DNA from: Nitrospirae bacterium GWC2_57_9
GTDB lineage: Bacteria > Nitrospirota > UBA9217
Direction: 5' to 3'
Assembly: GCA_001805085.1 (NCBI GenBank)
Contig: MHEA01000038.1
Span: forward strand, 6,371 to 13,771
DNA: 7,401 nucleotides
The position numbers and the translations under genes are program-made. Shown here one piece after another: positions 1 to 5,386 of the stretch. Below the pieces are notes generated by a model, which did no database searches, was not told the origin of the DNA, and worked only from the letters and a program-made list of their open reading frames with translations. How positions within the stretch are numbered: position 1 is the stretch's first letter; each line of letters starts with the position of its first letter.

Positions 1-344
1 TCGACGATGTTCGGCTCTTCCTGCAGGTTGGGCTGGTGGGCCATGCCCTTGTACCCGATGCCGGTCGTGCGCGGCTTGTTCGTGTAGATACGCGGAATGA
101 TGACGATCTTGTCTTTTACATCCGCCTGGACCTTAGCGAGCCGCGAGATGTAATCGCAGACGGCGTCCTCGTCGTGCGCTGAACAGGGCCCGATGACCAG
201 AATCAGCTTGTCAGCCTTGTCGATAAAGACATCCTTGATATCCTGGTCGCGCTTCTTCTTGATAGCGCTCAGCTCTGGTGACAGAGACATTGCCCCCAGG
301 ATGTCCTGTGGCAGCGGAATTTCGCGAATATATTCAAAGCTCAT
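1..344 (-). CDS. aroF: Class I 3-deoxy-7-phosphoheptulonate (DAHP) synthase, N-terminal part
   Basis: First 114 residues of a cytoplasmic enzyme that condenses phosphoenolpyruvate with erythrose 4-phosphate, the first step of the shikimate pathway to aromatic amino acids. The visible part contains GPCSAHD (residues 52-58), whose Cys54 matches the metal-binding Cys of E. coli AroG, and KPRTTGIGYKG (90-100), whose Arg92 and Lys99 fall in the phosphate/PEP-binding loop. Family members are about 340-370 residues, so roughly two thirds lies beyond the left edge. The ATG at 344 is preceded by a strong Shine-Dalgarno (GAGGAGG on the minus strand, within 351-360). It is divergent from the deacetylase gene and has its own promoter. 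The aroF/aroG/aroH letter, and therefore feedback specificity, cannot be assigned from this fragment. The family call is firm; the symbol is generic. Confidence 0.93.
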   Translation of the reverse strand, partial: MSFEYIREIPLPQDILGAMSLSPELSAIKKKRDQDIKDVFIDKADKLILVIGPCSAHDEDAVCDYISRLAKVQADVKDKIVIIPRIYTNKPRTTGIGYKGMAHQPNLQEEPNIV

Positions 345-359
345 GGTTCTAGTCCTCCT

Positions 360-387
360 CGTCACAGGAATTCCCCCGTGCGTGACG
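360..387 (-). promoter_or_regulatory. Inverted repeat at the DAHP synthase transcription start and leader
   Basis: CGTCAC (360-365) and GTGACG (382-387) form a perfect 6-base inverted repeat with 16 bases between them. It covers the predicted transcription start and ends directly beside the Shine-Dalgarno sequence. It could be a 5'-end mRNA hairpin limiting ribosome access, or an operator. Which of these, if either, cannot be told from sequence. Confidence 0.35.
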
Positions 388-390
388 AGC

Positions 391-419
391 AGTATAGAAT
401 CGGTCCGGCGTCAAGTCAA
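391..419 (-). promoter_or_regulatory. Sigma-70-type promoter of the DAHP synthase gene
   Basis: On the minus strand, TTGACT (419-414) and TATACT (396-391) are separated by exactly 17 bases; each hexamer matches the consensus at 5 of 6 positions. Transcription would start near 384, giving a leader of about 40 bases before the ATG at 344. Called by motif only. Confidence 0.7.
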
Positions 420-510
420 GCCAAAAAGGCGCCAATGCCGTCCTCCGGCCGCTCGCGCTTCCAAAAAAGCTCTGGTCTTTTTCCCGATAATATTGTATAA
501 AACTCGTGCT

Positions 511-1467
511 ATGGCAAAGAAACAACTCCCCTCCAAAGGAAGGTCCCGAGGCAAAGGCAGCCGCTACGAGCGGAACGTAATGATCGGCATCGTCGTCGCC
601 GCCCTTGCCATCGCGCTCACGCTCTGGGGTCCGCTCCGCACCTACCGGTTCACGGACGGGAAGAAACCGGCGCAGCAAGCCGAGAAAAAGCAGGATGCCG
701 TTGACCGGGACGCCAAAAAGTCCGAAAAGAAGGATAAAACCGCTGGCGCGGAAAAGCGGGATGCCCGGGCGGTCAAAAAAGGCGACGCTGCCGGCGCCGA
801 CCGGAGGGCGCTCGTCGCGATCGTGATCGACGATCTCGGGCAGGATCTGAAGGCGGCCCGGGAAGTCCTTTCCCTGCCCGCCCGGGTGACGTTCTCGGTC
901 ATGCCGGGGCTTCCGAACTCGCGCAAGGTGGCAGAACTCGCCAAACAGGGCAACCACGAGGTACTCCTGCACCTGCCCATGGAGTACCGAAGCAGGAACG
1001 GGAAACCCGCCCCGGGCATGCTCCGCTCGGACATGACGCCCATGGATTTTCTGAACACTCTGACGGAGAACTTGAACTCCGTGCCCGGCGCGGTCGGCGT
1101 GAACAACCACGAAGGCTCGGCTTTGACCGAAAATACGGAGGCCATGAAGTTCCTCATGGCCGAACTCAAGGCCCGTGAACTTTTTTTCCTCGACAGCCTC
1201 ACCAGTTCCAAAAGCGTCGCATATGCCACGGCCAAGGAATTCGGCCTGAAGGCGGGGAAACGCGATGTGTTCCTCGATAACGACAGCGATAACGCGGAAT
1301 CGATCCGCAAACAGCTCGACGAACTTTCGCATATCGCGAAACAGCGCGGCAGGGCGGTAGGGATCGGCCATCCTCATCCAGCCACCGTCAAGGAGCTGCG
1401 AACGTGGATCGCTACAACCGCTGAGCAGGGCATCGAGATCGTGCCGTTGTCCCGGCTGATGCAATAA
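511..1467 (+). CDS. Divergent polysaccharide deacetylase (YibQ/DUF610 family), membrane-anchored
   Basis: A 318-residue envelope protein. A basic N-terminus (1-22) leads into one transmembrane segment (about 23-42) of signal-anchor type. A charged Lys/Glu/Asp/Ala linker (about 48-98) follows, then the divergent polysaccharide deacetylase domain (about 100-318). Family landmarks are VIDDLG (105-110), the LHLPME stretch, VNNHEGS, FFLDS, VFLDN and the GHPHPAT motif near the C-terminus. The fold is related to NodB-type deacetylases, but activity and substrate are not established for this branch. I chose the ATG at 511 because an upstream extension would run antisense through the DAHP synthase gene and its promoter. 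No Shine-Dalgarno precedes it; an AT-rich stretch (486-501, including TATAAA at 496-501) lies just upstream, so a leaderless or nearly leaderless mRNA is possible. An in-frame TTG at 493 is the alternative start. tsaD follows after 108 bases. Confidence 0.88.
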   Translation: MAKKQLPSKGRSRGKGSRYERNVMIGIVVAALAIALTLWGPLRTYRFTDGKKPAQQAEKKQDAVDRDAKKSEKKDKTAGAEKRDARAVKKGDAAGADRRALVAIVIDDLGQDLKAAREVLSLPARVTFSVMPGLPNSRKVAELAKQGNHEVLLHLPMEYRSRNGKPAPGMLRSDMTPMDFLNTLTENLNSVPGAVGVNNHEGSALTENTEAMKFLMAELKARELFFLDSLTSSKSVAYATAKEFGLKAGKRDVFLDNDSDNAESIRKQLDELSHIAKQRGRAVGIGHPHPATVKELRTWIATTAEQGIEIVPLSRLMQ

Positions 1468-1575
1468 TTATCGAAAGCAGAAAGCAGGATAACAGGAAGG
1501 AAACAATAGCCGGTTGCAGCTTCTTAATCTTCTCATCTTCTTCTTAACATTCGTTTGCCTTCTTTTCATAAAACC

Positions 1576-2580
1576 ATGCTCACCCTCGGAATAGAAACCT
1601 CCTGTGACGAGACCGCGGCCGCAGTGCTCCGCGATGCCGCCGTCCTGTCCAACATCGTCTCGTCACAGATCGAGGTCCATAAGAAATACGGCGGGGTGGT
1701 TCCCGAACTCGCTTCCCGGGAGCACCTCAGGAACCTGATGCCGGTCGTCCGTGAAGCTCTTGCCGCTGCCTCCGTCGGGCTCGCCGATATCGATCTCGTT
1801 GCCGTCACCTATGCCCCGGGCCTGATCGGCGCCCTCCTCGTGGGCGTGTCCGCTGCAAAGGCGATCGCCTATGCCCGGGACATCCCCTTCATCGGCGTGC
1901 ATCATGGGGAAGCACATATCCTTGCCGCGCATCTCGAGTATCCCGACATCGGCTATCCCTATGTCGCCCTGCTCGTATCCGGCGGCCACACCGCGCTCTA
2001 TCACGTAAAAGGACTGGGAGACTACCGGCTTCTGGGCCAGACCCGGGACGATGCAGCAGGCGAGGCCTATGACAAGGTGGCGAAGCTACTCGATCTCGAA
2101 TACCCGGGAGGGCCGGTGCTGGACCGTCTCGCTCGGGAGGGCAACCCGGGTTCCGTCAAGTTCCCCCGTGTCCAGCTCGAGGGATTCGACTTCAGCTTCA
2201 GCGGCCTCAAGACGGCGGTCAGGAACCATGTCGCGCTGTTCAAGAGCAGGGACCAGGGGCTCACTCCCCCGTTCCCGGTCAGCAATGTGGCGGCAAGCTT
2301 CCAGGCAGCGGTGGTGGACATGCTCGTGGAGAGGACGATGAAGGCGGTGGCGGATACCGGCGTGGACAGGATCGTGATCGCCGGCGGAGTCGCTGCCAAC
2401 AGCTCTCTCAGATCGAAAATGCGGGAACGAGCGGAGGAGCGGAAGGTCCGGCTCTACCTGCCCGGAATGGGCCTTTGCATAGACAATGCCGCTATGGTCG
2501 CCCTTGCCGGGTACCTGCACTTTGAGCGGGGGGAACGGTCCGGTCTCGACCTGAATCCTCGGCCCACCATGCCTCTGTGA
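1576..2580 (+). CDS. tsaD: tRNA N6-adenosine threonylcarbamoyltransferase TsaD
   Basis: A 334-residue cytoplasmic Kae1/Qri7-family enzyme that transfers the threonylcarbamoyl group to A37 of ANN-decoding tRNAs, forming t6A with TsaB and TsaE. It opens with the family signature LGIETSCDET (4-13). His110 and His114 in HHGEAH are the expected metal ligands. Other conserved blocks are LVSGGHTAL (133-141), the AGEAYDKVAKLL segment (161-172), FSFSGLKTAVRNH (206-218), the glycine-rich AGGVAANS (269-276) and CIDNAAM (301-307), with Asp303 as the remaining metal ligand. Length and motifs indicate an intact gene. The ATG at 1576 puts the signature at the usual distance from the N-terminus; an in-frame TTG at 1555 is a less likely start. 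Neither has a clear Shine-Dalgarno: the upstream stretch is pyrimidine-rich, and the nearest purine run (AGGAAGGAAA, about 1495-1504) is too distant. It may be cotranscribed with the deacetylase. Confidence 0.96.
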   Translation: MLTLGIETSCDETAAAVLRDAAVLSNIVSSQIEVHKKYGGVVPELASREHLRNLMPVVREALAAASVGLADIDLVAVTYAPGLIGALLVGVSAAKAIAYARDIPFIGVHHGEAHILAAHLEYPDIGYPYVALLVSGGHTALYHVKGLGDYRLLGQTRDDAAGEAYDKVAKLLDLEYPGGPVLDRLAREGNPGSVKFPRVQLEGFDFSFSGLKTAVRNHVALFKSRDQGLTPPFPVSNVAASFQAAVVDMLVERTMKAVADTGVDRIVIAGGVAANSSLRSKMRERAEERKVRLYLPGMGLCIDNAAMVALAGYLHFERGERSGLDLNPRPTMPL

Positions 2581-2657
2581 CCTCCTTATCGAGGACCGGA
2601 TACCTCAACGGCGGGCCGGGTCCATGCTCTGGCAAGCACGCCTGATCAAAATAGTTC

Positions 2658-2685
2658 TTGCTATTTCGCTAATTTCCTGTATTAT
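2658..2685 (+). promoter_or_regulatory. Sigma-70-like promoter for the helicase gene
   Basis: TTGCTA (2658-2663; 4 of 6 consensus) and TATTAT (2680-2685; 5 of 6) are separated by 16 bases, inside an AT-rich patch (about 2645-2700) that stands out from the GC-rich surroundings. A start near 2692 would give a leader of about 270 bases. There is no other good promoter between tsaD and the helicase, but the call rests on motif and composition alone. Confidence 0.5.
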
Positions 2686-2694
2686 TCCTTTCGA

Positions 2695-2798
2695 CTGTTT
2701 AACAATGCGGCAGGAGTACGACTGAAACAGCCATTTCCCTGCCCTTCATATCATCGATCTCTAACCCCCCTGTTTTCAGCCAGTTCCCTTTCTGAAAA
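2695..2798 (+). repeat. Four alternately pairing segments in the helicase leader
   Basis: Segment 1 is CTGTTT (2695-2700), segment 2 CTGAAACAG (2722-2730), segment 3 CTGTTTTCAG (2770-2779) and segment 4 CTGAAAA (2792-2798). Segment 1 pairs with the AAACAG of segment 2 (6 bp). Segment 2 pairs with segment 3 over 9 bp with one bulged T. Segment 3 pairs with segment 4 (TTTTCAG/CTGAAAA, 7 bp, 12-base loop). Hence 1:2 plus 3:4 excludes 2:3, the logic of an attenuator or RNA switch. Complementarity was read directly; folding energies were not computed. Confidence 0.45.
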
Positions 2799-2806
2799 TG
2801 TTGCAG

Positions 2807-2848
2807 CACCTATGGTTGGCGAACGATGGAGTTATGCCGTCATAGGTG
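2807..2848 (+). repeat. Inverted repeat / hairpin in the helicase leader
   Basis: CACCTATG (2807-2814) and CATAGGTG (2841-2848) are perfect 8-base inverted repeats. The stem can extend inward by two G-U pairs (2815-2816 with 2839-2840) and, after a bulge, by GGC/GCC (2818-2820 with 2836-2838), leaving a loop of about 15 bases. Confidence 0.55.
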
Positions 2849-2869
2849 TGCCGGCGCTGTCTTCGTTCT

Positions 2870-2890
2870 CGGGGATACTTTGTGTCCCTG
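2870..2890 (+). repeat. Tight hairpin in the helicase leader
   Basis: CGGGGATAC (2870-2878) pairs with GTGTCCCTG (2882-2890) around a TTT loop. This makes a 9-bp stem, seven Watson-Crick pairs and two G-U pairs. No T-run follows, so it is not an intrinsic terminator. Confidence 0.5.
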
Positions 2891-2915
2891 CGGCCTGCAC
2901 GCAAACCCCTCACCG

Positions 2916-2951
2916 GATCTCAATGACTGGATAGTTGCCAGCCGGGAGATC
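2916..2951 (+). repeat. Hairpin immediately upstream of the helicase ribosome binding site
   Basis: GATCTC (2916-2921) pairs with GAGATC (2946-2951). Inside it, CTGG (2927-2930) pairs with CCAG (2938-2941) around a 7-base loop. The base of the stem directly abuts the Shine-Dalgarno region (2952-2959), so its stability could influence translation initiation. Confidence 0.45.
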
Positions 2952-2962
2952 AAAGGAGACGT

Positions 2963-4348
2963 ATGCCTTTTTCGAAATTGCAGCTCGCAGCACCCATTCT
3001 CAAAGCAGTGAACCTGTGCGGTTATGCAGCGCCCACACCCATCCAGGAGCAGGCTATCCCCAAGGCCCTTGCGGGACAAGACCTGATTGCCACGGCCCAG
3101 ACCGGGACCGGCAAGACCGCGGCCTTCATGCTTCCAGCGCTTCAGCGGCTGACCGTGCCGTCAGCGTGCATCAAGCGTTCCAAAGGTCCCCGGGTGCTCG
3201 TGCTCACCCCTACCCGGGAACTGGCAAACCAGGTCACCGACGCGGTCAGGATCTACGGCAAGTTCATGCGCGTCCGGAGCGGAGCCATCCTGGGCGGTAT
3301 GCCGTACTTCGAGCAACAGCGGCTCCTGTCCCAGCCCGTTGACATTATCGTCGCAACGCCGGGCCGGCTGATGGACCATATGGAGCGGGGAAGGATAGAT
3401 TTTTCCCGCCTCGAACTGCTGGTCCTGGACGAGGCCGACCGGATGCTGGACATGGGATTCAGCGAAGCCGTGGACACTATCGCGGCTGCCACGCCTGCAA
3501 GCCGCCAGACCATGATGTTCACGGCAACAATGGACAATGCCATGGCGAAACTGGCCCAGCGGCTGCTCAGGAACCCCGAGCGGGTCGAAATCGCCGGAAA
3601 GAAGACCACCCTGGAAGCGATCGAGCAGCGTCTGCACGCGGCCGACGACATGCAGCATAAAAACAGGTTGTTGAAGCATCTGATCGGGGACGCCGGCATG
3701 ACCAGGGCCATCATCTTCTCAGGCACGAAAAAGAATGCCGACCAGCTGGCCACGGAACTGCACGCCCAGGGGCATTCAGCCGCCGCCTTGCATGGGGACA
3801 TGAGCCAGTTCGCCCGCAACAAAACGATCATGAACATGCGCCGCGGCCGCATTCGACTGCTGGTCGCTACCGACGTTGCTGCCCGGGGCCTCGATGTCAC
3901 CGGCATCACCCATGTAATCAATTATGATCTGCCCAAGAACGCAGAGGACTACGTCCACCGCATCGGCAGAACCGGCCGTGCCGGTGCAACGGGCATCGCC
4001 ATATCCTTCGCCTCCGGAAAAGAGGTCGATGCTCTTCGGAGCATCGAACGCTATATCGGCCAGTCGATCCCCCAGTCGGTCATCCCCGGTCTTGAACCGG
4101 CCCGTCCGCTCCGTCGTTCCGGCGGCAGTTCGATGCCGGCGTCAGGAAAGCGGTGGCAGGGCTCTTCCGCAGGAAAGCGCCCTGCCCAGAACGCTTTTGG
4201 AAGAAACGCCTATGGCTCGAGACCGGATCGCAAACCGAACACAGAGAACAAGTTCTCCCGTGATGACCAGAGAAGTTTCAAGCAGGACGGAGGCCGGGCA
4301 GGAGATTTCAGGAAGACCAGGCCGGCCCGCCAGTCGCGCTGGGCGTAG
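2963..4348 (+). CDS. rhlE: DEAD-box ATP-dependent RNA helicase, RhlE type
   Basis: A 461-residue ATP-dependent RNA-unwinding enzyme, likely acting in ribosome assembly, mRNA turnover or cold adaptation. Both RecA-like domains are complete: Q motif PTPIQEQ (24-30), motif I AQTGTGKT (45-52), Ia PTRELA (83-88), Ib TPGR (132-135), II DEAD (156-159), III FTAT (186-189), IV IFSGT (251-255), V VATDVAARGLDV (301-312) and VI HRIGRTGRAG (332-341). A disordered basic tail (about 380-461), rich in Arg, Lys, Ser and Gly, follows; such tails bind RNA nonspecifically in RhlE relatives. Motif III reads TAT where SAT is usual, a conservative change also seen in active helicases. The start at 2963 has a good Shine-Dalgarno (2952-2959). 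The gene is flanked by a long leader and a strong terminator, so it looks monocistronic. The RhlE assignment rests on overall resemblance of the N-terminus and core and is less certain than the DEAD-box call. Confidence 0.95.
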   Translation: MPFSKLQLAAPILKAVNLCGYAAPTPIQEQAIPKALAGQDLIATAQTGTGKTAAFMLPALQRLTVPSACIKRSKGPRVLVLTPTRELANQVTDAVRIYGKFMRVRSGAILGGMPYFEQQRLLSQPVDIIVATPGRLMDHMERGRIDFSRLELLVLDEADRMLDMGFSEAVDTIAAATPASRQTMMFTATMDNAMAKLAQRLLRNPERVEIAGKKTTLEAIEQRLHAADDMQHKNRLLKHLIGDAGMTRAIIFSGTKKNADQLATELHAQGHSAAALHGDMSQFARNKTIMNMRRGRIRLLVATDVAARGLDVTGITHVINYDLPKNAEDYVHRIGRTGRAGATGIAISFASGKEVDALRSIERYIGQSIPQSVIPGLEPARPLRRSGGSSMPASGKRWQGSSAGKRPAQNAFGRNAYGSRPDRKPNTENKFSRDDQRSFKQDGGRAGDFRKTRPARQSRWA

Positions 4349-4371
4349 CAGAAGAAGATACGGTCATTCCG

Positions 4372-4401
4372 AGGACGGCCTCAAAGAGGTCGTCCTTTTT
4401 T
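4372..4401 (+). terminator. Intrinsic terminator of the helicase gene
   Basis: AGGACGGCCT (4372-4381) and AGGTCGTCCT (4387-4396) form a 10-bp stem with one G-U pair and a 5-base loop, followed by a run of six T (4396-4401). It starts 24 bases after the helicase stop codon. Confidence 0.92.
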
Positions 4402-4442
4402 ATTGCTGTCCACTTCTTCTTCTGAAGACTTGCCTTTGTCAT

Positions 4443-4448
4443 TATAAT
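4443..4448 (+). promoter_or_regulatory. Isolated consensus -10 element (TATAAT)
   Basis: A perfect TATAAT lies in the 218-base gap between the helicase and the membrane-protein pair. The best -35 at 17 bases (TTCTGA, 4420-4425) is poor, so this may be chance in an AT-rich patch or a weak second promoter with a leader of about 165 bases. Apart from the sigma-54 site, I see nothing else of note in this gap. Confidence 0.2.
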
Positions 4449-4561
4449 CACTGTCTGGATAAAACCGCGTTTCTTTGCATTCCTAATAATTTCTCCCCGG
4501 CATTCTCATCTCTGCGAAGGGTCGTCAACCACTGATACCCACATTTTCAAGAAGTTAGATT

Positions 4562-4578
4562 TTGGCACGGGCAATGCA
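4562..4578 (+). promoter_or_regulatory. Sigma-54 (RpoN) -24/-12 promoter for the membrane-protein pair
   Basis: TTGGCACG (4562-4569), four spacer bases and ATGCA (4574-4578) match the consensus TTGGCACG-N4-TTGCA at all but one position. The invariant GG (4564-4565) and GC (4576-4577) are exactly 12 bases apart. A start near 4589 would give a leader of about 31 bases containing the strong Shine-Dalgarno at 4604-4610. Position, spacing and orientation all fit. Sigma-54 promoters need an enhancer-binding activator; no such gene is in the window, and I could not identify an upstream activator site with confidence. Confidence 0.75.
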
Positions 4579-4619
4579 ATATATCCAATCAAGAACGGAC
4601 GAAAAGGAGGAACAAAAAA

Positions 4620-4949
4620 ATGAAAACCACATTAACTAAGAAAACTGCATACCTGGGCGCAGGCGCCGGCCTGGTGCTCTTCGCACTCTTCGGACTGCTG
4701 CCCGGAAGTTTGCTCGGCGGAGCGGCCGGCATCAAGTTCGCGGGCCTGCTCTTCGGTCTTCCCCTCGAACCCGGAATCATATCACGGTCCCTGGTGCTCA
4801 TCTCAATGCTCATCGGGGTGCTCGTCTCGGGCATCGCCATTGTTACTGCAACATCGACAGCAGGCTGGCTGCTCGGCAGCATCGTACAAGCCTCGGGTGC
4901 GGTACCGGCAGTTGCAGCAGAAGAGAAGACGGCTATCAGGCGCAGATAA
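4620..4949 (+). CDS. Small two-helix membrane protein, unknown function (first of tandem pair)
   Basis: A 109-residue protein I cannot assign to a characterised family. It has a short basic N-terminus (residues 2-8), a glycine-rich hydrophobic segment (about 11-38, with PG at 28-29), a short loop with EP (50-51) and Arg56, a second hydrophobic stretch (about 57-89), and a tail ending in RRR. This predicts two membrane passes as a hairpin. A strong Shine-Dalgarno (AAGGAGG, 4604-4610) lies 9 bases before the ATG. It is the first gene of a two-gene unit behind a sigma-54 promoter. It aligns without gaps to its downstream neighbour over 91 residues, 22 identical, so the two are probably an old duplication. 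Spaced glycines suggest close helix packing or oligomerisation, an inference only. Confidence 0.85.
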   Translation: MKTTLTKKTAYLGAGAGLVLFALFGLLPGSLLGGAAGIKFAGLLFGLPLEPGIISRSLVLISMLIGVLVSGIAIVTATSTAGWLLGSIVQASGAVPAVAAEEKTAIRRR

Positions 4950-5001
4950 TGAATGGATCGCCGTTAAGACATTTATAAACTTGTTTAAAAGGAGATTGAT
5001 C

Positions 5002-5313
5002 ATGAAGAACGAGACGGTAAAGACGGGAATGAAGATCGGAGCAACGATAGGCGGGCTGGTGTTCGTGGTGTTGGGGATCGTCCCGGGGTTCTATTTCGGG
5101 AGCTACGGTACGCTGATCCTGCTCCAGAAACTGATGGGTGGAACGGTGGAGCCGACATTGATCGTGCGCGCGGTCATCGTGATGGGCATCGGGGTGGGCA
5201 TCGCCTGCGCGGCAGCGGTGAGCATCGTGGTGGGCGGCCTTATGGGCACGGCCATGGGTTATGTCGTTTCGGCGCCTGCAGCCTTGCGGAAGAGCGCGCC
5301 GGAATCGGCATAA
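5002..5313 (+). CDS. Small two-helix membrane protein, unknown function (second of tandem pair)
   Basis: A 103-residue paralogue of the preceding gene product. Two hydrophobic segments (about 12-41 and 53-89) flank a loop holding KLMGG and EP (50-51). Residues shared at the same positions as in the first protein include G13, A14, G17, F21, G25, P28, G29, G33, G46, E50, P51, R56, G66, G82 and G86. The C-terminal tail (about 92-103) is short and polar and differs from its partner's. The ATG at 5002 is chosen for its Shine-Dalgarno (AAAAGGAGA, 4987-4995); a longer reading starting at 4840 would overlap the first gene in another frame and is unlikely. The 52-base gap and the terminator after this gene indicate one transcript. 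Function unknown; a heteromeric membrane complex of the two is plausible but unproven. Confidence 0.85.
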   Translation: MKNETVKTGMKIGATIGGLVFVVLGIVPGFYFGSYGTLILLQKLMGGTVEPTLIVRAVIVMGIGVGIACAAAVSIVVGGLMGTAMGYVVSAPAALRKSAPESA

Positions 5314-5341
5314 TCGACGGATCGAGACAGACGCATAATCC

Positions 5342-5370
5342 AAGGGCGGCCTTTCCAGGCCGCCCTTTTT
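5342..5370 (+). terminator. Intrinsic terminator of the membrane-protein operon
   Basis: AAGGGCGGCC (5342-5351) and GGCCGCCCTT (5358-5367) form a perfect 10-bp stem with a 6-base loop (TTTCCA), followed by T through 5370. It lies 28 bases after the stop codon of the second membrane protein. Confidence 0.94.
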
Positions 5371-5386
5371 ATTTTCAAACAGGAAC

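Larger units (their letters stand above)
2692..2962 (+). promoter_or_regulatory. Long structured 5' leader of the DEAD-box helicase mRNA
   Basis: The roughly 270 bases between the predicted transcription start and the helicase ATG hold no convincing ORF but a series of complementary segments. Four segments near the 5' end can pair in alternative ways (2695-2798), followed by hairpins at 2807-2848, 2870-2890 and 2916-2951; the last ends one base-step before the Shine-Dalgarno (AAAGGAGA, 2952-2959). Long structured leaders are known for cold-shock mRNAs such as E. coli cspA, and cold-induced helicase genes can also be controlled after transcription. I recognise no known riboswitch class here. 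A regulatory role is an inference. Confidence 0.45.

Noticed and set aside
193..510. N-terminal extension of the deacetylase reading frame upstream to 193
   Set aside because: It lies antisense to the DAHP synthase gene and its promoter, and the extra residues resemble no leader of this family. The ATG at 511 gives a normal membrane anchor.
349..1464. Long minus-strand open frame (371 codons) across the deacetylase
   Set aside because: A shadow frame produced by GC-rich codon use. The product is His/Arg/Gly-rich with no recognisable domain, and the plus strand encodes a clear conserved protein.
1544..1572. TTAACA-17-CATAAA as a promoter for tsaD
   Set aside because: The predicted start would fall inside the tsaD coding sequence, just past the ATG, and the -10 is weak.
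2593..2623. GGACCGG/CCGGGTCC imperfect inverted repeat just after tsaD
   Set aside because: It has a bulge, a large loop and no following T-run, so it is not a convincing intrinsic terminator.
2896..2915. GCACGCAAACCCC resembling part of the GEMM cyclic-di-GMP riboswitch
   Set aside because: Only a short partial resemblance; the conserved core and helices of GEMM are not present around it.
2826..3011. Small plus-strand ORF (61 codons) in the helicase leader overlapping the helicase start
   Set aside because: No Shine-Dalgarno and no recognisable protein. It overlaps the hairpins and the helicase start out of frame, so it is unlikely to be a gene, although a leader-peptide role was considered.
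4418..4428. TCTTC-T-GAAGA palindrome as an activator site for the sigma-54 promoter
   Set aside because: A single short palindrome in a pyrimidine-rich tract, not repeated in the gap; too weak to call.
4840..5001. Extended N-terminus for the second membrane protein beginning at 4840
   Set aside because: It would overlap the first membrane-protein gene out of frame. The ATG at 5002 has its own strong Shine-Dalgarno, and the gap-free alignment with the paralogue begins exactly there.
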